DNA of 64,000 bases from Ampullaceana balthica (GCA_944989445.1 CALYLW010000736.1:141001-205000); one strand, 5' to 3'; numbered from the stretch's first letter, positions 47,385-58,610 are shown. The notes: generated by a model from the sequence alone, not told the origin. Program-made: numbers and translations.

Positions 47385-50300
47385 TGGAAATATACCCGCA
47401 CTTCGTAGCGGGAGTGTGCTGACCCTTTTCCCCAGTATTATTTGCTGGTTATTACAATTTTTATTTGCCAAGTTATATTTCAGATTAATCTATTAGTTAA
47501 AGTCTTATGGGAGATAGAAATATTCAATTTTAAGGGAAAAATATATAATTAAATATATTTAAGAAAAAATAGAGAGAGAAAAAAAACAACAGACACAGTT
47601 GTTTAATTTTTACCACGGAAAAAACCAAATGACGGATGGGGACCAAATTTGGCAGGACGGTTCCTTTTACCCTGAAGGTGGTTTTAAGTTAGTTTTTTTA
47701 ATTGTCCCTTTTGCCCGAATGCCGTAAATTAAATAATCAGAAAATGCAGAGACAAAGAATGAAAAATTTAACCTCATTTCTATATTGAACAACTTTACGC
47801 GGACGTTCAAATCCCCGTTCAAAGCGAGTTATTTTTGGTGAAGTTCTTTTTCCCCAATACTTTATTTTCAGCGGTGCGCATTCTAAAAAATATTATATTT
47901 TCTAATTACCGTGCGCTTATTTTGATGAACGCTTCTTTTCAAAAAATAAAATATAAGCATAAAACAATTACGTCATTCAATATTTTTATACAATCCATAC
48001 ATACCACGGGAATCAATATACATAATTAACATAAGTAACTTATCCGTGTTTGATAAATACGAAATATTAAACTTGATGAAATGTACACAAAGTATAATAA
48101 TAATAAAACTATATATTTTGCAATTGTCACGCAAGTCAGTCAGTCTGTCCTGACGCTCCTAATTTTAGAAAGCAGGGAAAACCAAATTACTGCACCAATG
48201 GATCAAAAGGTGTGCAAATTAAAAATGCGCTGTAAAAAATATAATATTGCGTGATTGTTTTCGCTCATATTTTAATTTTGGAAAATGGATCAATGTAAAA
48301 AGAGGATTTGATGATGGTTAATTAAAAAAAAATAATAAACGGGGCGCCGCAGGCACCCTGCAACCCCTATTATAAAATACTTTGTGTACATTTCAGAAAG
48401 TTTAATATTTCGTATTTATCAAACAAGGACAAGTTAGTTGGGCTTTTGAAAAAGGTCGGTGCCATAGGCGCCCTAAAAAGTGCATTTTCTATAAAATAAA
48501 TAGATTTCAGCTGAAAACTTCCGTCATTTTTGACGGTGTACACTAGTTTCAAAATAATTATAAATCCTCAAATCCTATTTTTAAATCGTTGCCTTTTCAA
48601 AAATTAAAATATAAGCATAAAATAATGACGTCATTTGTTTTAATTATTTTCTGTTCCATAACTCGAAATTTAATAAAAACCTATTTATGTAACTAGTTTG
48701 TGCTGCGGCGCCGTGGCGCCAAAGGCGCCCAAATTTTTCAAAAGCCCAACTAACTTGTCCTTGTATGATAAATACGTAATATGAAACTTTCTTAAATGTA
48801 CACAAAGTATTTTATAAATGTTTTTTTTTGCAAAAGCCCAAGTAAGATGTCCATATATGATAAATACGAAATATTCCTGAAATGTACACAAAGTATGTAT
48901 GGAATATTTTTTTACAGTGCTAATCACAACACGATTTTTAAAGTAATTTTATAAAGCAGCGCACCAAATTACTGCACCAAAAATAACTCTTATCGAACGT
49001 CCGCATGAAATTGTTCAATTATTAATAATAGTGTGGAGGGTGTTTAATGTTAATCTGGAAACCAAAATGATTATCCAATTTTTTTTAAAAAGCAGAGTGA
49101 TGGCCCTTAGCGTTAGGCTACATAATTGAGCGTAAATATATATATGATAATTATATATATTAGATTTATTGGCACTATAGGTTAAGTAGATTTTGCCTTT
49201 GAGTGGGGAGGGGGGTAGTGCCATATTATCTGTATCTCATAGACGCTGATGAAAATATTGTATTAATTACAATTGTGTTACGATGCAGTGTCGTAAATAT
49301 TTATGAGCTTTTTTAGTGACGACAGTGGTAGAGATCTTTTGGAAAAATGTAAACAAAGCAGTGGCCTTTTTTAATGGTTACAAACAAACAAACATACAAA
49401 CATCAACTGAGCTTTATATATTAGATATGCGTTTAAATTATTTTATTTCAATTTTTCCACGATGCATTGGATTAATATTTTACATGTGTGAATGTAATTG
49501 CAATTTTTTAAAATATAATTCATAACTTGACATTTAATTAAAAACAATAGATAAAGCGACTTTATTTTATGTGGAAATCGATGGCCTATGTCAAATAAAT
49601 TTACACTTTGAAAAAAGTTTACATAAGCTATATATTTACACTATACATTATAAACTTTCGCAACCGAACGTATTAACAGAAGTTGACTAAATTTAATAAA
49701 TTGATCCTGAAAACGCTTAATTAATATGAATTGCGAATTGAACATGTTATGTTTATTCCGTTGTAGTAGGAATAACATAGGTCATTACTAAAGTTGTTTT
49801 TTAAACATTTTTCAGATGTGCTGATTAACAGACGTCCGATTATTTTATTAAATGTAGATATATATATATACAAATATTTTTCAGAAACAAAATCTGGTGT
49901 GTGTGTATTGAATATAATTTACAAAATATGATGCCTTTTCAGAAATATGGAATAAAAAATGATTCCTTTTTTGAAATAATACACGTTGCACAAAAACCGT
50001 AAATATAAATCGTAAAATTTAGAGACATACATTTTTTTAAATATTTTTTCCTGTTAAAACAACTATGAATACGTCAAACGGAAGAGTTATTTTGTTCCAG
50101 TACAAATACTTTATAACAAGACTTTATTTTATGCGGCCAGCTTTCTATAATCTTTTATTGTCTAAATATGGTATGCACATTTTCTTGATATCATTTTAAT
50201 ATGACGATTGTTTTTAAAAAAAAGTATTTTAGAAAGTACATTTATTATTTTGTTTATTGGCGCTATGAGTTATGTAGCCTTTGCCTTTTTAAGGGATAGT

Positions 50301-50811
50301 GCCATATGTTCTTTATCTCATAGACGTGGTTACAAATATTGTATTACTTACAATTGTGTTACTATGCAGTTTCGTAATTATATATGAGATTTTTGAATGG
50401 TTAGGGTGATAGAGCTCTTTTGGAAAACCTATCAGTAATGTTTATTTAGTGCAAGTGGGAATGAAATAGTAAATTTATTTATTAGGGTCGTCAAGACTCA
50501 TTATTTTATAAATCATATCTTTTAAATACTATGGTTGTGTTAAAAGGCACTGCATTAAGTGATAACAACTCACGCGATAAAATTGTAAAAATTAAATAAT
50601 TGTGTCTGTTGTTTTTTTTCTCTCTTCTTTTTTCTTAAATATATTTAATTATATTTTTTCGCCTAAAATGAGATATCTCTGTTTCCCATAAAACTGTAAC
50701 TAATAGATGAATCTGAAATATAACTTGGCAAATAAAATTTTAATAACCAGCAACTACTACTGGGGAAAAGGGTCAGCATACTACCGCTACGAAGTGTGGG
50801 TATATTTCTAG

Positions 50812-50906
<95 letters not shown>

Positions 50907-51072
50907 GATCGGCATTTACCTAAAGCATATTCCATTGAGTTATACAAATACTTTTTAATAATTTACATAATTATTGAATCAAATACAGAAATTTCTATGT
51001 TAGTCACTTACCATGACAATTAGTAATAATAAACGTACATAAAATGATGGACATAAGATGAAAACGTCTCAT
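42560..51072 (-). CDS. FREP-C: secreted fibrinogen-related protein (IgSF + coiled coil + FReD), five exons
   Basis: Predicted secreted FREP of 559 residues. Exons: 51072-51012, 46395-45419, 44118-43984, 43412-43293 and 42946-42560, the same lengths as FREP-A except exon 2 (977 nt). Residues 1-20 ([20 protein letters not shown]) are a signal peptide. Residues 22-125 form the IgSF-like domain with the same four cysteines. A coiled-coil region runs to residue 346, and the FReD fills about 352-559. The calcium loop reads DRDYD where FREP-A has DRDND. Cysteines around TGWWYKNC are kept. The FReD differs from FREP-A more than the N-terminal part of exon 2 does. No stop or frameshift is seen. Intron 1 (4.6 kb) contains an inverted repeat pair and TA tracts; intron 2 holds a SINE-like repeat, a possible solo LTR and a TA tract. 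Role in immune recognition is inferred from the family. Confidence 0.85.
43293..43412 (-). CDS. FREP-C exon 4 (FReD middle)
   Basis: 120 nt, phase 0, encoding [13 protein letters not shown] and [14 protein letters not shown], donor GTAATA. Confidence 0.85.
43984..44118 (-). CDS. FREP-C exon 3 (start of FReD)
   Basis: 135 nt, phase 0, encoding [11 protein letters not shown] through GGGWIIIQ, donor GTAAGA. Confidence 0.85.
44355..44645 (-). mobile_element. SINE-like repeat, hairpin-tail family, in FREP-C intron 2
   Basis: GCGGCTTAGCATACGCCGC near 44,380, GAACGGGCACAAACTACAGC and CGAGGATCATTCGTCATGC match the other copies in reverse. Confidence 0.6.
44760..45227 (+). mobile_element. Possible solo LTR in FREP-C intron 2
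   Basis: A 468-bp segment starts TGTTAGGTTACAAATAATCG and ends CTTCTACA (TG...CA). It has an internal AAGTATAAATGACG TATA-like site. A 20-bp minisatellite (GTAGGAAGCCAGTGTGGCGA, about three copies, 44,980-45,030) lies inside. No clear target duplication was seen. Confidence 0.35.
45229..45297 (+). repeat. (AT)n microsatellite
   Basis: Pure AT dinucleotides in FREP-C intron 2. Confidence 0.95.
45419..46395 (-). CDS. FREP-C exon 2 (IgSF-like domain and coiled-coil region)
   Basis: 977 nt between TTTTAG and GTGAGT. It is open throughout. It begins [19 protein letters not shown] and is nearly identical to FREP-A across the IgSF-like part. Confidence 0.85.
46450..46890. other. TG-rich intron 1 segment next to FREP-C exon 2
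   Basis: Paralogous to 9,790-10,100 in FREP-A (ATTTATCTGTGTGTATTTT against TCGTTATCTGTTTTCGAGTG, similar TGTGTATG-rich texture). The short ORFs on both strands come from this low-complexity sequence. Confidence 0.5.
47298..47383 (+). repeat. (TA)n microsatellite
   Basis: TA dinucleotides with one phase slip near 47,341, joining element Z on its right. Confidence 0.95.
47386..47620 (+). mobile_element. Element 'Z' copy 1, inverted partner of 50,590-50,812
   Basis: GAAATATACCCGCACTTCGT then AGCGGGAGT (hairpin CCCGC/GCGGG), GACCCTTTTCCCCAGTA, GCCAAGTTATATTTCAGATT and CAACAGACACAGTTGTTTAA. It lies in FREP-C intron 1. Confidence 0.7.
47770..49020. repeat. Mosaic of repeat 'X' pieces in several orientations
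   Basis: GATAAATACGAAATATTAAA with TGTACACAAAGTAT occurs forward at about 48,050, reversed at 48,380-48,440, and forward again at 48,755-48,820 and 48,855-48,895. The reverse copy and the 48.7-kb forward copy carry GGCGCC-rich hairpin sequence (for example GGCGCCGTGGCGCC near 48,708). No coding. Confidence 0.6.
49021..50585. other. FREP-C intron 1, AT-rich
   Basis: Two related passages (GGCACTATAGGTTAAGTAGA near 49,170 and GGCGCTATGAGTTATGTAGC near 50,260, each followed by TAGTGCCATAT and TATCTCATAGACG) suggest an old duplication. No gene. Confidence 0.45.
50590..50812 (-). mobile_element. Element 'Z' copy 2, inverted relative to 47,386-47,620
   Basis: Contains TTGTGTCTGTTGTTTTTTTT, AAATATAACTTGGCAAATAA, CTACTGGGGAAAAGGGTCAG and GCTACGAAGTGTGGGTATAT, the reverse complement of copy 1 in order. 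Confidence 0.7.
50813..50901 (+). repeat. (TA)n microsatellite
   Basis: TA dinucleotides with one GT interruption, adjoining element Z copy 2. Confidence 0.95.
51012..51072 (-). CDS. FREP-C exon 1 (signal peptide)
   Basis: 61 nt, donor G|GTAAGT, one-base overhang that completes glycine 21 with exon 2. Confidence 0.8.
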
Positions 51073-51163
51073 TTTTAATTTTTACGATGCTTGGTTTATA
51101 ACATTAAGCCTTGTAAGAATAAGTTGACTGCTTGAAGTCATGGAGAAATACATCGACTGCTCC

Positions 51164-51171
51164 TATTTATA
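51164..51171 (-). promoter_or_regulatory. TATA box of FREP-C
   Basis: TATAAATA on the minus strand, about 92 bp upstream of the predicted ATG, at the position matching the FREP-B box. Confidence 0.55.
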
Positions 51172-51174
51172 TCT

Positions 51175-53690
51175 GAGCTTAATGTATTTTTTTTACTTCC
51201 TCTTGGAAAAAACAGAAAAAACTTTTCTGTTTTTGTTTAAATTTCTAATCAAGGTTTTTGAATAAAGTTATCACCAAAAAGATAAATTAAAAAAATAATA
51301 ATATTATAAATTATATAAAATAATTAAAAAATAAAAAATGACGTCCAAACATAAATCTTTTTACGAAATGGACATTATCTCGGGTCTCGGGAAGGTATAT
51401 TAATTCTCTCCGCCCTTCTGGCAAACGGATCGTGAACTTTGTGTATTTATGTTTTGTGTTTGTAAAATATAACTCCATCCTTGACATACAATAATATTTA
51501 AAATAAAACAGGATAACTGGTATAGAATTGTAACCATGTGAGACTATGCTCAACTTAAAAATATAATGTTTGTAAAAGATTCAAAACAAAATATTCATAG
51601 AGTTGTAAAATAAAAAAACACAGTCTCACACGCAGGGAACGCATAAGCTACGATTTTGGTTCAAAGAGATTTAACATTGTGCCAGCAAACAGAGATATCC
51701 TTTATATTTATATTGTTTGTTTGGGATTTTTAAAAAAAAATATTTTTAAAAATTATTTGTTTTCATGTTATTTTTTTACACTTAAAAATTATTTTTTTTA
51801 TTAAAAGTGTGATATTTTGCGGAGAAAAAAAGGGGAAATTGCTTTTATGATTTTTGGTATTTTAAAGATATGTTATGTCATTATTACAAATTACTAAAAT
51901 TTTATTTGTATTGACAAAGTTATAGAATAAAAATTCTTTTATCGGATTTTTTTGTAATCAATATCCAAGCTTGTAAAAAATAAAAATTGATTAATTTTTC
52001 CGTCATCATATAAAAAACAGCACAAATTTTCGTCCTTTCTTATAAAAATAATGTAGTTGTAATATTAAAAAATCCACGAGTCAATTATTCAAACATGAGC
52101 CCACGAGCTAATTATAATTTTAACCCGGGCCGCATTAGCCCCTTTGCCCGTCTTTGAATACCCAGCACTACGCTATGACTTTAATGTCATTTTAAAAATG
52201 TTTAAATATTTTGTTCAATATGGGTCGAAACATCCGAGGTGTAACCGACCGAAGTCGAAACGTCATGGGATCGAAACGTCCTGCGGTCGAATCATCCGGG
52301 TCGAAGTGTCCGGCCACCTGAAAATAAGTCTCTTGATACAAAGGTAAAACAAACTGTGTAATACAGTAACAAGAATTTGCTGTTTTAATTTTTTAAATAT
52401 TCTTAACGTTTCCCGTTTGTATATAACAGGGTTTTAAGTAGTAGAGCAAATAAGAATGAAATGAAGCGCTGTACATATACACATGAAATAGAAGGGTATA
52501 TTTGTTGTTTTTAATCCACCCTAATTTTAACACTCAATTATGGGAAGACCATTCCGCTTTCTCTGGTGTTGAACTCTCTGCTCATCGTTAACCCTCTGAA
52601 TGCAGTCGATTCAGAATCTAGTTGTCAACTTATTAACTTGCTTCTTGCGAAAAAATTAAAAGGACACTGAGAAGATTAGTTCACACCGCCAAAAATCCTA
52701 CCCACTGAATGTAACTATTGTTACATTTTAATAAGAAAATGAACAGATGAACAGAATACTTTAAACAGAGACACCATGATAATTCATGATCATGAAAATA
52801 AATGAACTAATGGAATAAAGAACAAAGCTTGTCCTAATTACGCGATTTTAATACATTACGACCTGCATTTATAATCAAGTTTTTCAAGATCTTAAAGAAG
52901 TATCCTCTTATTATAATTTTGATAAAAAAAGCTGAACTGTTCCCATTTGCCCTGAAGTCTCTTATTTAATCAAAGCTATTTTATATAAATCGTTTTTTTA
53001 AAGACATTAACAGGAACACAAACTTAATGTACTCATTTCTTGTCATGGCTACGTGCTGAAATTCTCACACTCAAACAGGATGTATTTATCAGAATTCAAG
53101 TAAACAGACCTCTCTCATATCAGTGTCAGTAGATTATTTTTTATTTGCCTTGTGGCACCATGTTCCAAACCTTGTGTTATTTTTAGATGTTTATAAATGT
53201 TTGCTATTAATGTGTAAGTTTATATGGGTTAAGGGAGATACATGCCGTCCTTGACTTTTTCGTGCCCTCCAAAAAATATATGTGAGTTTTTTCACTTCAT
53301 TTTAAACATATATTTCATCCTGTTAGATTTGGGAATGTCCGCTGTTGATATTTTTAATACAATGATATATATAACTTTGAAATACCCACACCTTTGAGAT
53401 CGCCGTTGCCAAGACCAAATGTTGTTTATCTAACCCAAAGCTCACTCGTCCCTCCACTCCCACCCACATCACCCTTAAAACACATCTCTAATTTGCTGAC
53501 TGTAGTATTGTAGCTTTTCTACAACTCAGCAAATTATATTTGGTTATTTTTCTATTTTTTTATATCCACATTCTAATTCAGAAATAATTAACAACAAGGA
53601 TGATATAAAAAAAATATTGAAAACTAATCGATATTTAAAAAGATCGTGCAAAAAAAAAGAGAAAAATAATATGTGATTTTCAACAAACAA
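51175..53690. other. Intergenic upstream of FREP-C
   Basis: AT-rich, no gene recognised. 52,222-52,312 is a degenerate minisatellite with core GGTCGAAACGTCC (about five units). Confidence 0.4.
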
Positions 53691-53698
53691 ATTAATAA

Positions 53699-53961
53699 GG
53701 GGCCGTCCATAAAGTACGTCACGCTCCAGAGGGGGGGTAGGGGGTGTAAGAAAGTGTGACAGTTTGTGACAGGGGGAGAGCGGGGGTCCGGCCATGTGTG
53801 ACGTCACGCTGTTTTATATTAAATTTTGATTATTTTGTTAGTAAAAAGCAATATTTTTGTTCGAAAGTGTGACGTACTTTTGTACAAGATGTGTCACAGT
53901 TTGTGATGGGGGGAGGGGGGGGAGTTAACAATGGTCAAAAATAGCGTGACGTACTTTATGG
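53699..53961. mobile_element. MITE with GGGGCCGTCCATAAAGTACG terminal inverted repeats
   Basis: The left end reads CCATAAAGTACGTCACGCT; the right end reads AGCGTGACGTACTTTATGG, an exact reverse complement. The outer CGGCCCC of the right end is lost. The interior is GC-rich with GTGTGACAGTTTGTGACAG. No coding. Confidence 0.85.
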
Positions 53962-55689
53962 AAAATATGCTTTTATTGTTAAATTGAAGATCTTTAAGTC
54001 ATTGTTGAAATTAATGTTTTATTGATCTATATGAAATATATGCTTACACACATCTATAGTTAAAATCTACAAACTCTAATAAACGTTATTTTCTCAAGTG
54101 TATTTTCTTTTATTTGTAACATATTTTGACGCGAACTTATTTTGATACGGCGAAAAAATTCAGTTTCCTAAATGTCAAATCAAACAGTTTTTAGTTTGTA
54201 TATATTTTAATTTGGGTTGTTAATATGTGGCGTAGCTAAGGGGGGGCGGAGGGGGTGGTCCGCCCCAGGCGGTACACATTTAGAGGGCGCATTTGTGGGC
54301 ATTTCAAAAGTAAAGCCATTTCTGAAAACCGCCCTTTTTCTGTTGAAGGGGTAAAACCAAGGTAAAAGAAAATTATTCTTAATTTAAAGTCTTAATTAAC
54401 GGATTCGCGCTACGTTTGTTTGATTACATAGTTGTTGTTATAACTAACACAAAAACCGTTCAAAAATTAAAATCGTTCAAAAAAGGTATCGATTTGTTTG
54501 GAAAATTAAGCGGTATACGTCACTAATGGCGCTTTTATAAGAAAACTGCACACTTAAAAAAAACAGAAAAAAACAACAACACATTAACGCTGGGCCGAAT
54601 AATATGTGCTATTAATATCGTCACGACAGTTTGTGCGTGGAATTTCGACATGCCCAGAACGATGCGCTAAGAAGTACCTACATGGCATGGGGTTTAACTT
54701 GCAAGTAGTAATTTATATTACTGTTTCAGTTTTCAGAAATTTATATGAAGTTAAATTACTAAATATTAAATTTATTTTGTTCTTATTGCATTTAAGTATC
54801 ACCTATAATTTGTGTTCTTCATTAAAATACGTGTATTCATTAAAAAGTTGTACGCCTATCCAATTAATGTGTAAATAATTTGAATACGTCTATTTTATGG
54901 AAAATTATTAAGATTTATGGCAAGAATATGAAAATATTCAAATTTCTCCATTAATAAACACCACGATAGCATAAATAATTTCGAAAAAGATATGCTTTAA
55001 AATTTCAAATAAAGTAATGGGGGTGAGACTGCAATCAGGCTTTTAAATAGGTAAATTTATAATATAAATTTCACCGCAGCTAAGTGTTTTTTTTAATTAT
55101 TATTTCGTGTTATTCGTTTCATATGTGTACTATTTGTCCGTTGAGGAAGGCTCTTTGCCGAAACGTTCGCTGTTGTGTTACGTCTTGTCAGGCCTACTAA
55201 TACCCTGTTTTTTATATTTAAAATTTCACATGTCTTGGAAAAATTGTCACCTGAAGTAATAACTAGTAAAATGAGATCAGATGCCAGAATTTTACTGAGT
55301 TCAATGAATTTTTTTTCTATGTTATCTCAATTTATGGGAACCCGTTTTTTTAAAAATTATTGCAAACCCATTTCATGGAACAAAAAGAGAGGTTTATACA
55401 GATCGCTGTTATAGAGAGTTGGAGATATCAACTGAACGTCGAGTTAGAAGGAGAAAAAATATTATTAAAATTCAGAAGACGCGGTTCTATCTTTAGAGGA
55501 AGAAGTACAACGAGAAATGTTTTTATCCATGGATGGAATTATAAAAGAAAATAAAAGAACGCGTTGATGAGTTGCATGTCCTTGCAAGAAATTTTCGTGT
55601 ATAATATATGTAACCTACTAAATGAAGAAATGTAACTGATAACGAACAGTTCAATATTGAAAGAAAAAGGAGCCAGGTTTTAATGGCTG

Positions 55690-55865
55690 TACACAAAGAC
55701 GGTCTTAGCAATTGTGGGGCTTTATGGGGCTTTAGTATGCGAAAAGGAGTGCGCGGGGCCCCAATTTGGGTAGGGATAAGGTATTAATAAGGATAATGAG
55801 TGAAAATTAAGATAGGTGGGGCCTATGAAAGCGCGGAGCCCACTACGGCCGCATAGGTGGATGTG
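55690..55865 (+). mobile_element. Small repeat nested in the hAT coding region
   Basis: From GACGGTCTTAGCAATTGTGG to CCACTACGGCCGCATAGGTG, a GC-richer block with GGGGCCCCAATTTGGG. It interrupts the recognisable transposase sequence on both sides. Class unknown. Confidence 0.4.
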
Positions 55866-56329
55866 GCTTAAGACATTCCAAGAAGAGGCATTATGTTAGA
55901 AAAACGGGGGGAAATGCCCTCTTGATGTATTAAAATATATTCAACAATATATATTGGATAATTATGTACCCAACATTATAAGTTTGCTAAGAATTTTTTC
56001 AACAATTTCTATCAGTGTATCAAGTTGTGAAAGGAGCTTCTCCAAACTGAAGTTGGTAAGAAATTATCTTCGTTCCATATTGAGTGATTTAAGACTACAA
56101 AATCTTGCAATATTGTCCATACAACAAGATATTACAAATAATGTAAACTTTGATAGCATAATACATGATTTTTCTACTATGAAAGTTACGTAAGTAAATG
56201 TATAAATATGTTTACATACTAATGTATACAATTTCTTTGTTTATTTAAAAAAATCATATAATTATAAATCGACAGTGTTAATAGCATATAAAAAAAACAA
56301 CTTAAAACAACAAATACAATACATTGTTT

Positions 56330-56510
56330 CCAGAGCACGTTCGTACAAAGCTTTGTTTTTACGAGTTTTTCATTTTAACTATAATAAAGAGTATTTTTGA
56401 CGTGATGCACATGTTTGCCGGTCGAGACGCCTGTTGGAGGGTAGTTAGAACATGCCACCGAACGGTGGCGGAACGTCCTTGGGCGGGCTTTGTTGCTTGT
56501 TATAAATAAA
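56330..56510 (+). mobile_element. Dispersed repeat 'X', short copy
   Basis: ACGTGATGCACATGTTTGCC, GGTCGAGACGCCTGTTGGAG, GCCACCGAACGGTGGC and GGAACGTCCTTGGGCGGGC match the GC-rich end of repeat X. Nested inside the hAT. Confidence 0.65.
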
Positions 56511-57254
56511 AAATAAAAGCATTTGAATCGGTAACGTTTTTTGGGTGTAAATTTGGAATATGTTTTGTCTCATTTGGAGGTGGGGGTGGGGGGCACCTGC
56601 GACTTCAATAACTTTCTTGTTGCCTTTAAAAAAAGTATCTTGTACTTTTAAATCCTTTATATTAAATCGTTTTGTTTGCTTGAGGCCTTGCAGAAAAAAC
56701 TGGCTGAATTTTTACAGGCAGACTCGTGCCGATTATAAAATGATGTATCAAAATTTCAGATCGATCCCGTGTACTGTAATTAAATTAATGAAATTATAGC
56801 TTATATTTATATTATCTCTTTGTAAAATGTTAGTTTTAGTGCTAGCGTCGTGGTGCGTATTATATTGAACAACCTTTCCTATTGCGCAATTAGGTGCATA
56901 TTATATTGTCAATACTTTTTAAAAATATAGTCCCGATTGATGAGCATTATATTAAACATGTTTTAAGAGACATAACTAAAAGTGTATATTTTTGGATAGT
57001 CTTGCGCTGGGTATTATAATGAACATTATTTTAGTTATGTCTCCTATATAAAGGATTTATAGTCCAAAACTTGGTTTTTTAAGGGTTTAAAAAATAATTA
57101 TAAATGTGTATTTTTAGGTATATCATCTTATGCGGCCTCTTTTATTACTGCTTACATAAATAGGGCTTGCAATGGTGAAAATGTTCCCCACATTTACATC
57201 GTTTCAATTACAATTATTTATTAATTTAGAAAAAAAATCATATGATTGACTTAA

Positions 57255-57633
57255 GGGGCCGTTCATAAATGACGTCACGTGATTTTGGCTGATTTCCCCC
57301 CCCTCCCCCTCGTCACACGTCGTCACAAAAACTTAGACTCCTTGGTCAATAAGACGTCACAAAGCTTGCCCCTGCCCCATAAATTAAGCAGTATTTTCTA
57401 TTTGAAAATGAGCATATTTCAAATCATTTTTGTTTGTCATTTAAACATGTCTTTAGTGTAAGGCTGCACTCTAATATCGTAACACGCGTGAAGCCATGTA
57501 AAATGTCATTAAATAAAGTCTCGGTAATCATATATTTAAATGGACCATTTATTTAAAGTTGCGCGTTTTGATGTGACGTCATATGTGTGACTCCCCCCCC
57601 CCAGGTGCGTTACGTCATTTATGGACGGCCCAA
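57255..57633. mobile_element. MITE nested in the hAT element
   Basis: Terminal inverted repeats GGGGCCGTTCATAAATGACG (left) and CGTCATTTATGGACGGCCC (right). The body (AAAATGAGCATATTTCAAAT, GTGTAAGGCTGCACTC, GATGTGACGTCA) is shared with 59,651-59,983. Confidence 0.85.
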
Positions 57634-57698
57634 TAAAAGGGCGGCAAATTGGAGATCGCCCCGGTGGCAAAAGTTCTAGCTACGCCACTGTTGTTAAT

Positions 57699-58610
57699 TG
57701 AACATTTTCTTTTTCTTTTTTTTTAACTGTGATCCAACAATTTAGTTTCCATACACATTTGGTGTCATTACACTTTTGGCCTTTAGATTCTTTAACTTGT
57801 CTCTTTTTCCGGTTGTTTGCTCGTATCCTTTCTTTTCAATTTGACATGTAAGGTCACCATTCTTATCAATCGCAGCTCTGCAACAAGATATCATTCCATC
57901 TTGGGCACTTTCACCATAGAAATAGCTAGCTACCTGAATATCTCTTTACAAATTTCATCTTTCTTACATTTGAAGGTGATTGTACAGTTTACAGTCATTT
58001 TTGTAAATTACGTGTTATCCTCTCTTGCCATATGATGTTTCAATTATATTTCATAGTTTTTCATACACTTTGATTATTCAAGCCTTAATAGTTTGTAATT
58101 TCCTTAATTTCTAACTAGTTTATAAATCTATTTAATACATTAACTTTGAATAATGGCTCAGTGGTTACTGTTGCCCAAACACAAGGACATAAAGTTTTGA
58201 AATACAAAAGTCATTTTCGACCAAACGTTATGTACTCTGGAATGTGTTACCGGTTGGAGGCCCAATACAATTTATATCTGGTACTGTACTTTTTCGTTTA
58301 TCCATAAAAACGTATTTTATATCATATACTATGTAAAGTAACTAGTATGATTCAAAATTTGTAGAAAGCACGCTAAAAAACTTAAAACACAAGAAATAAG
58401 CTCAAGAAGCTTATCCATAGATAACTTAAATGTACATAAATATATATGATAAAACTCTCTTAAGAAGAGAATCTGTTTTTTCGCAAACACAAGAAGTAGG
58501 AAAAAGAAATATACAAAATTAATATTCATTAATTAATAATAAAATTAAATTAATAATTGCAACTGCTGCGAAATTACATGTATTTTACCACGAAGAGGCT
58601 CAGAGTGGGA
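57699..58610. other. Intergenic, no gene recognised
   Basis: AT-rich, several short ORFs, no domain or repeat identified. Confidence 0.3.

Larger units (their letters stand above)
54225..57690 (+). mobile_element. hAT transposon (ZMYM1-like), decayed, with 8-bp target duplication
   Basis: The ends ATGTGGCGTAGCTAAG and CTAGCTACGCCACTG are inverted repeats. They are flanked by identical TTGTTAAT at 54,217-54,224 and 57,691-57,698, the 8-bp duplication expected of hAT. Inside, plus-strand frames read NPFHGTKREVYTDRCYRELE and RRVRRRKNIIK near 55,366-55,460. The C-terminal hAT dimerisation domain at 55,954-56,193 reads LLRIFSTISISVSSCERSFS then KLKLVRNYLRSILSDLRLQN. The coding part is fragmented, so non-functional. 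Other repeats are nested inside. Confidence 0.85.

Noticed and set aside
50663..51023. ORFs with repeated Ile-Tyr
   Set aside because: Translations of the (TA)n microsatellite.
54606..54878. 90-codon ORF inside the hAT element
   Set aside because: No match to transposase motifs and located before the recognisable transposase text; probably noise.
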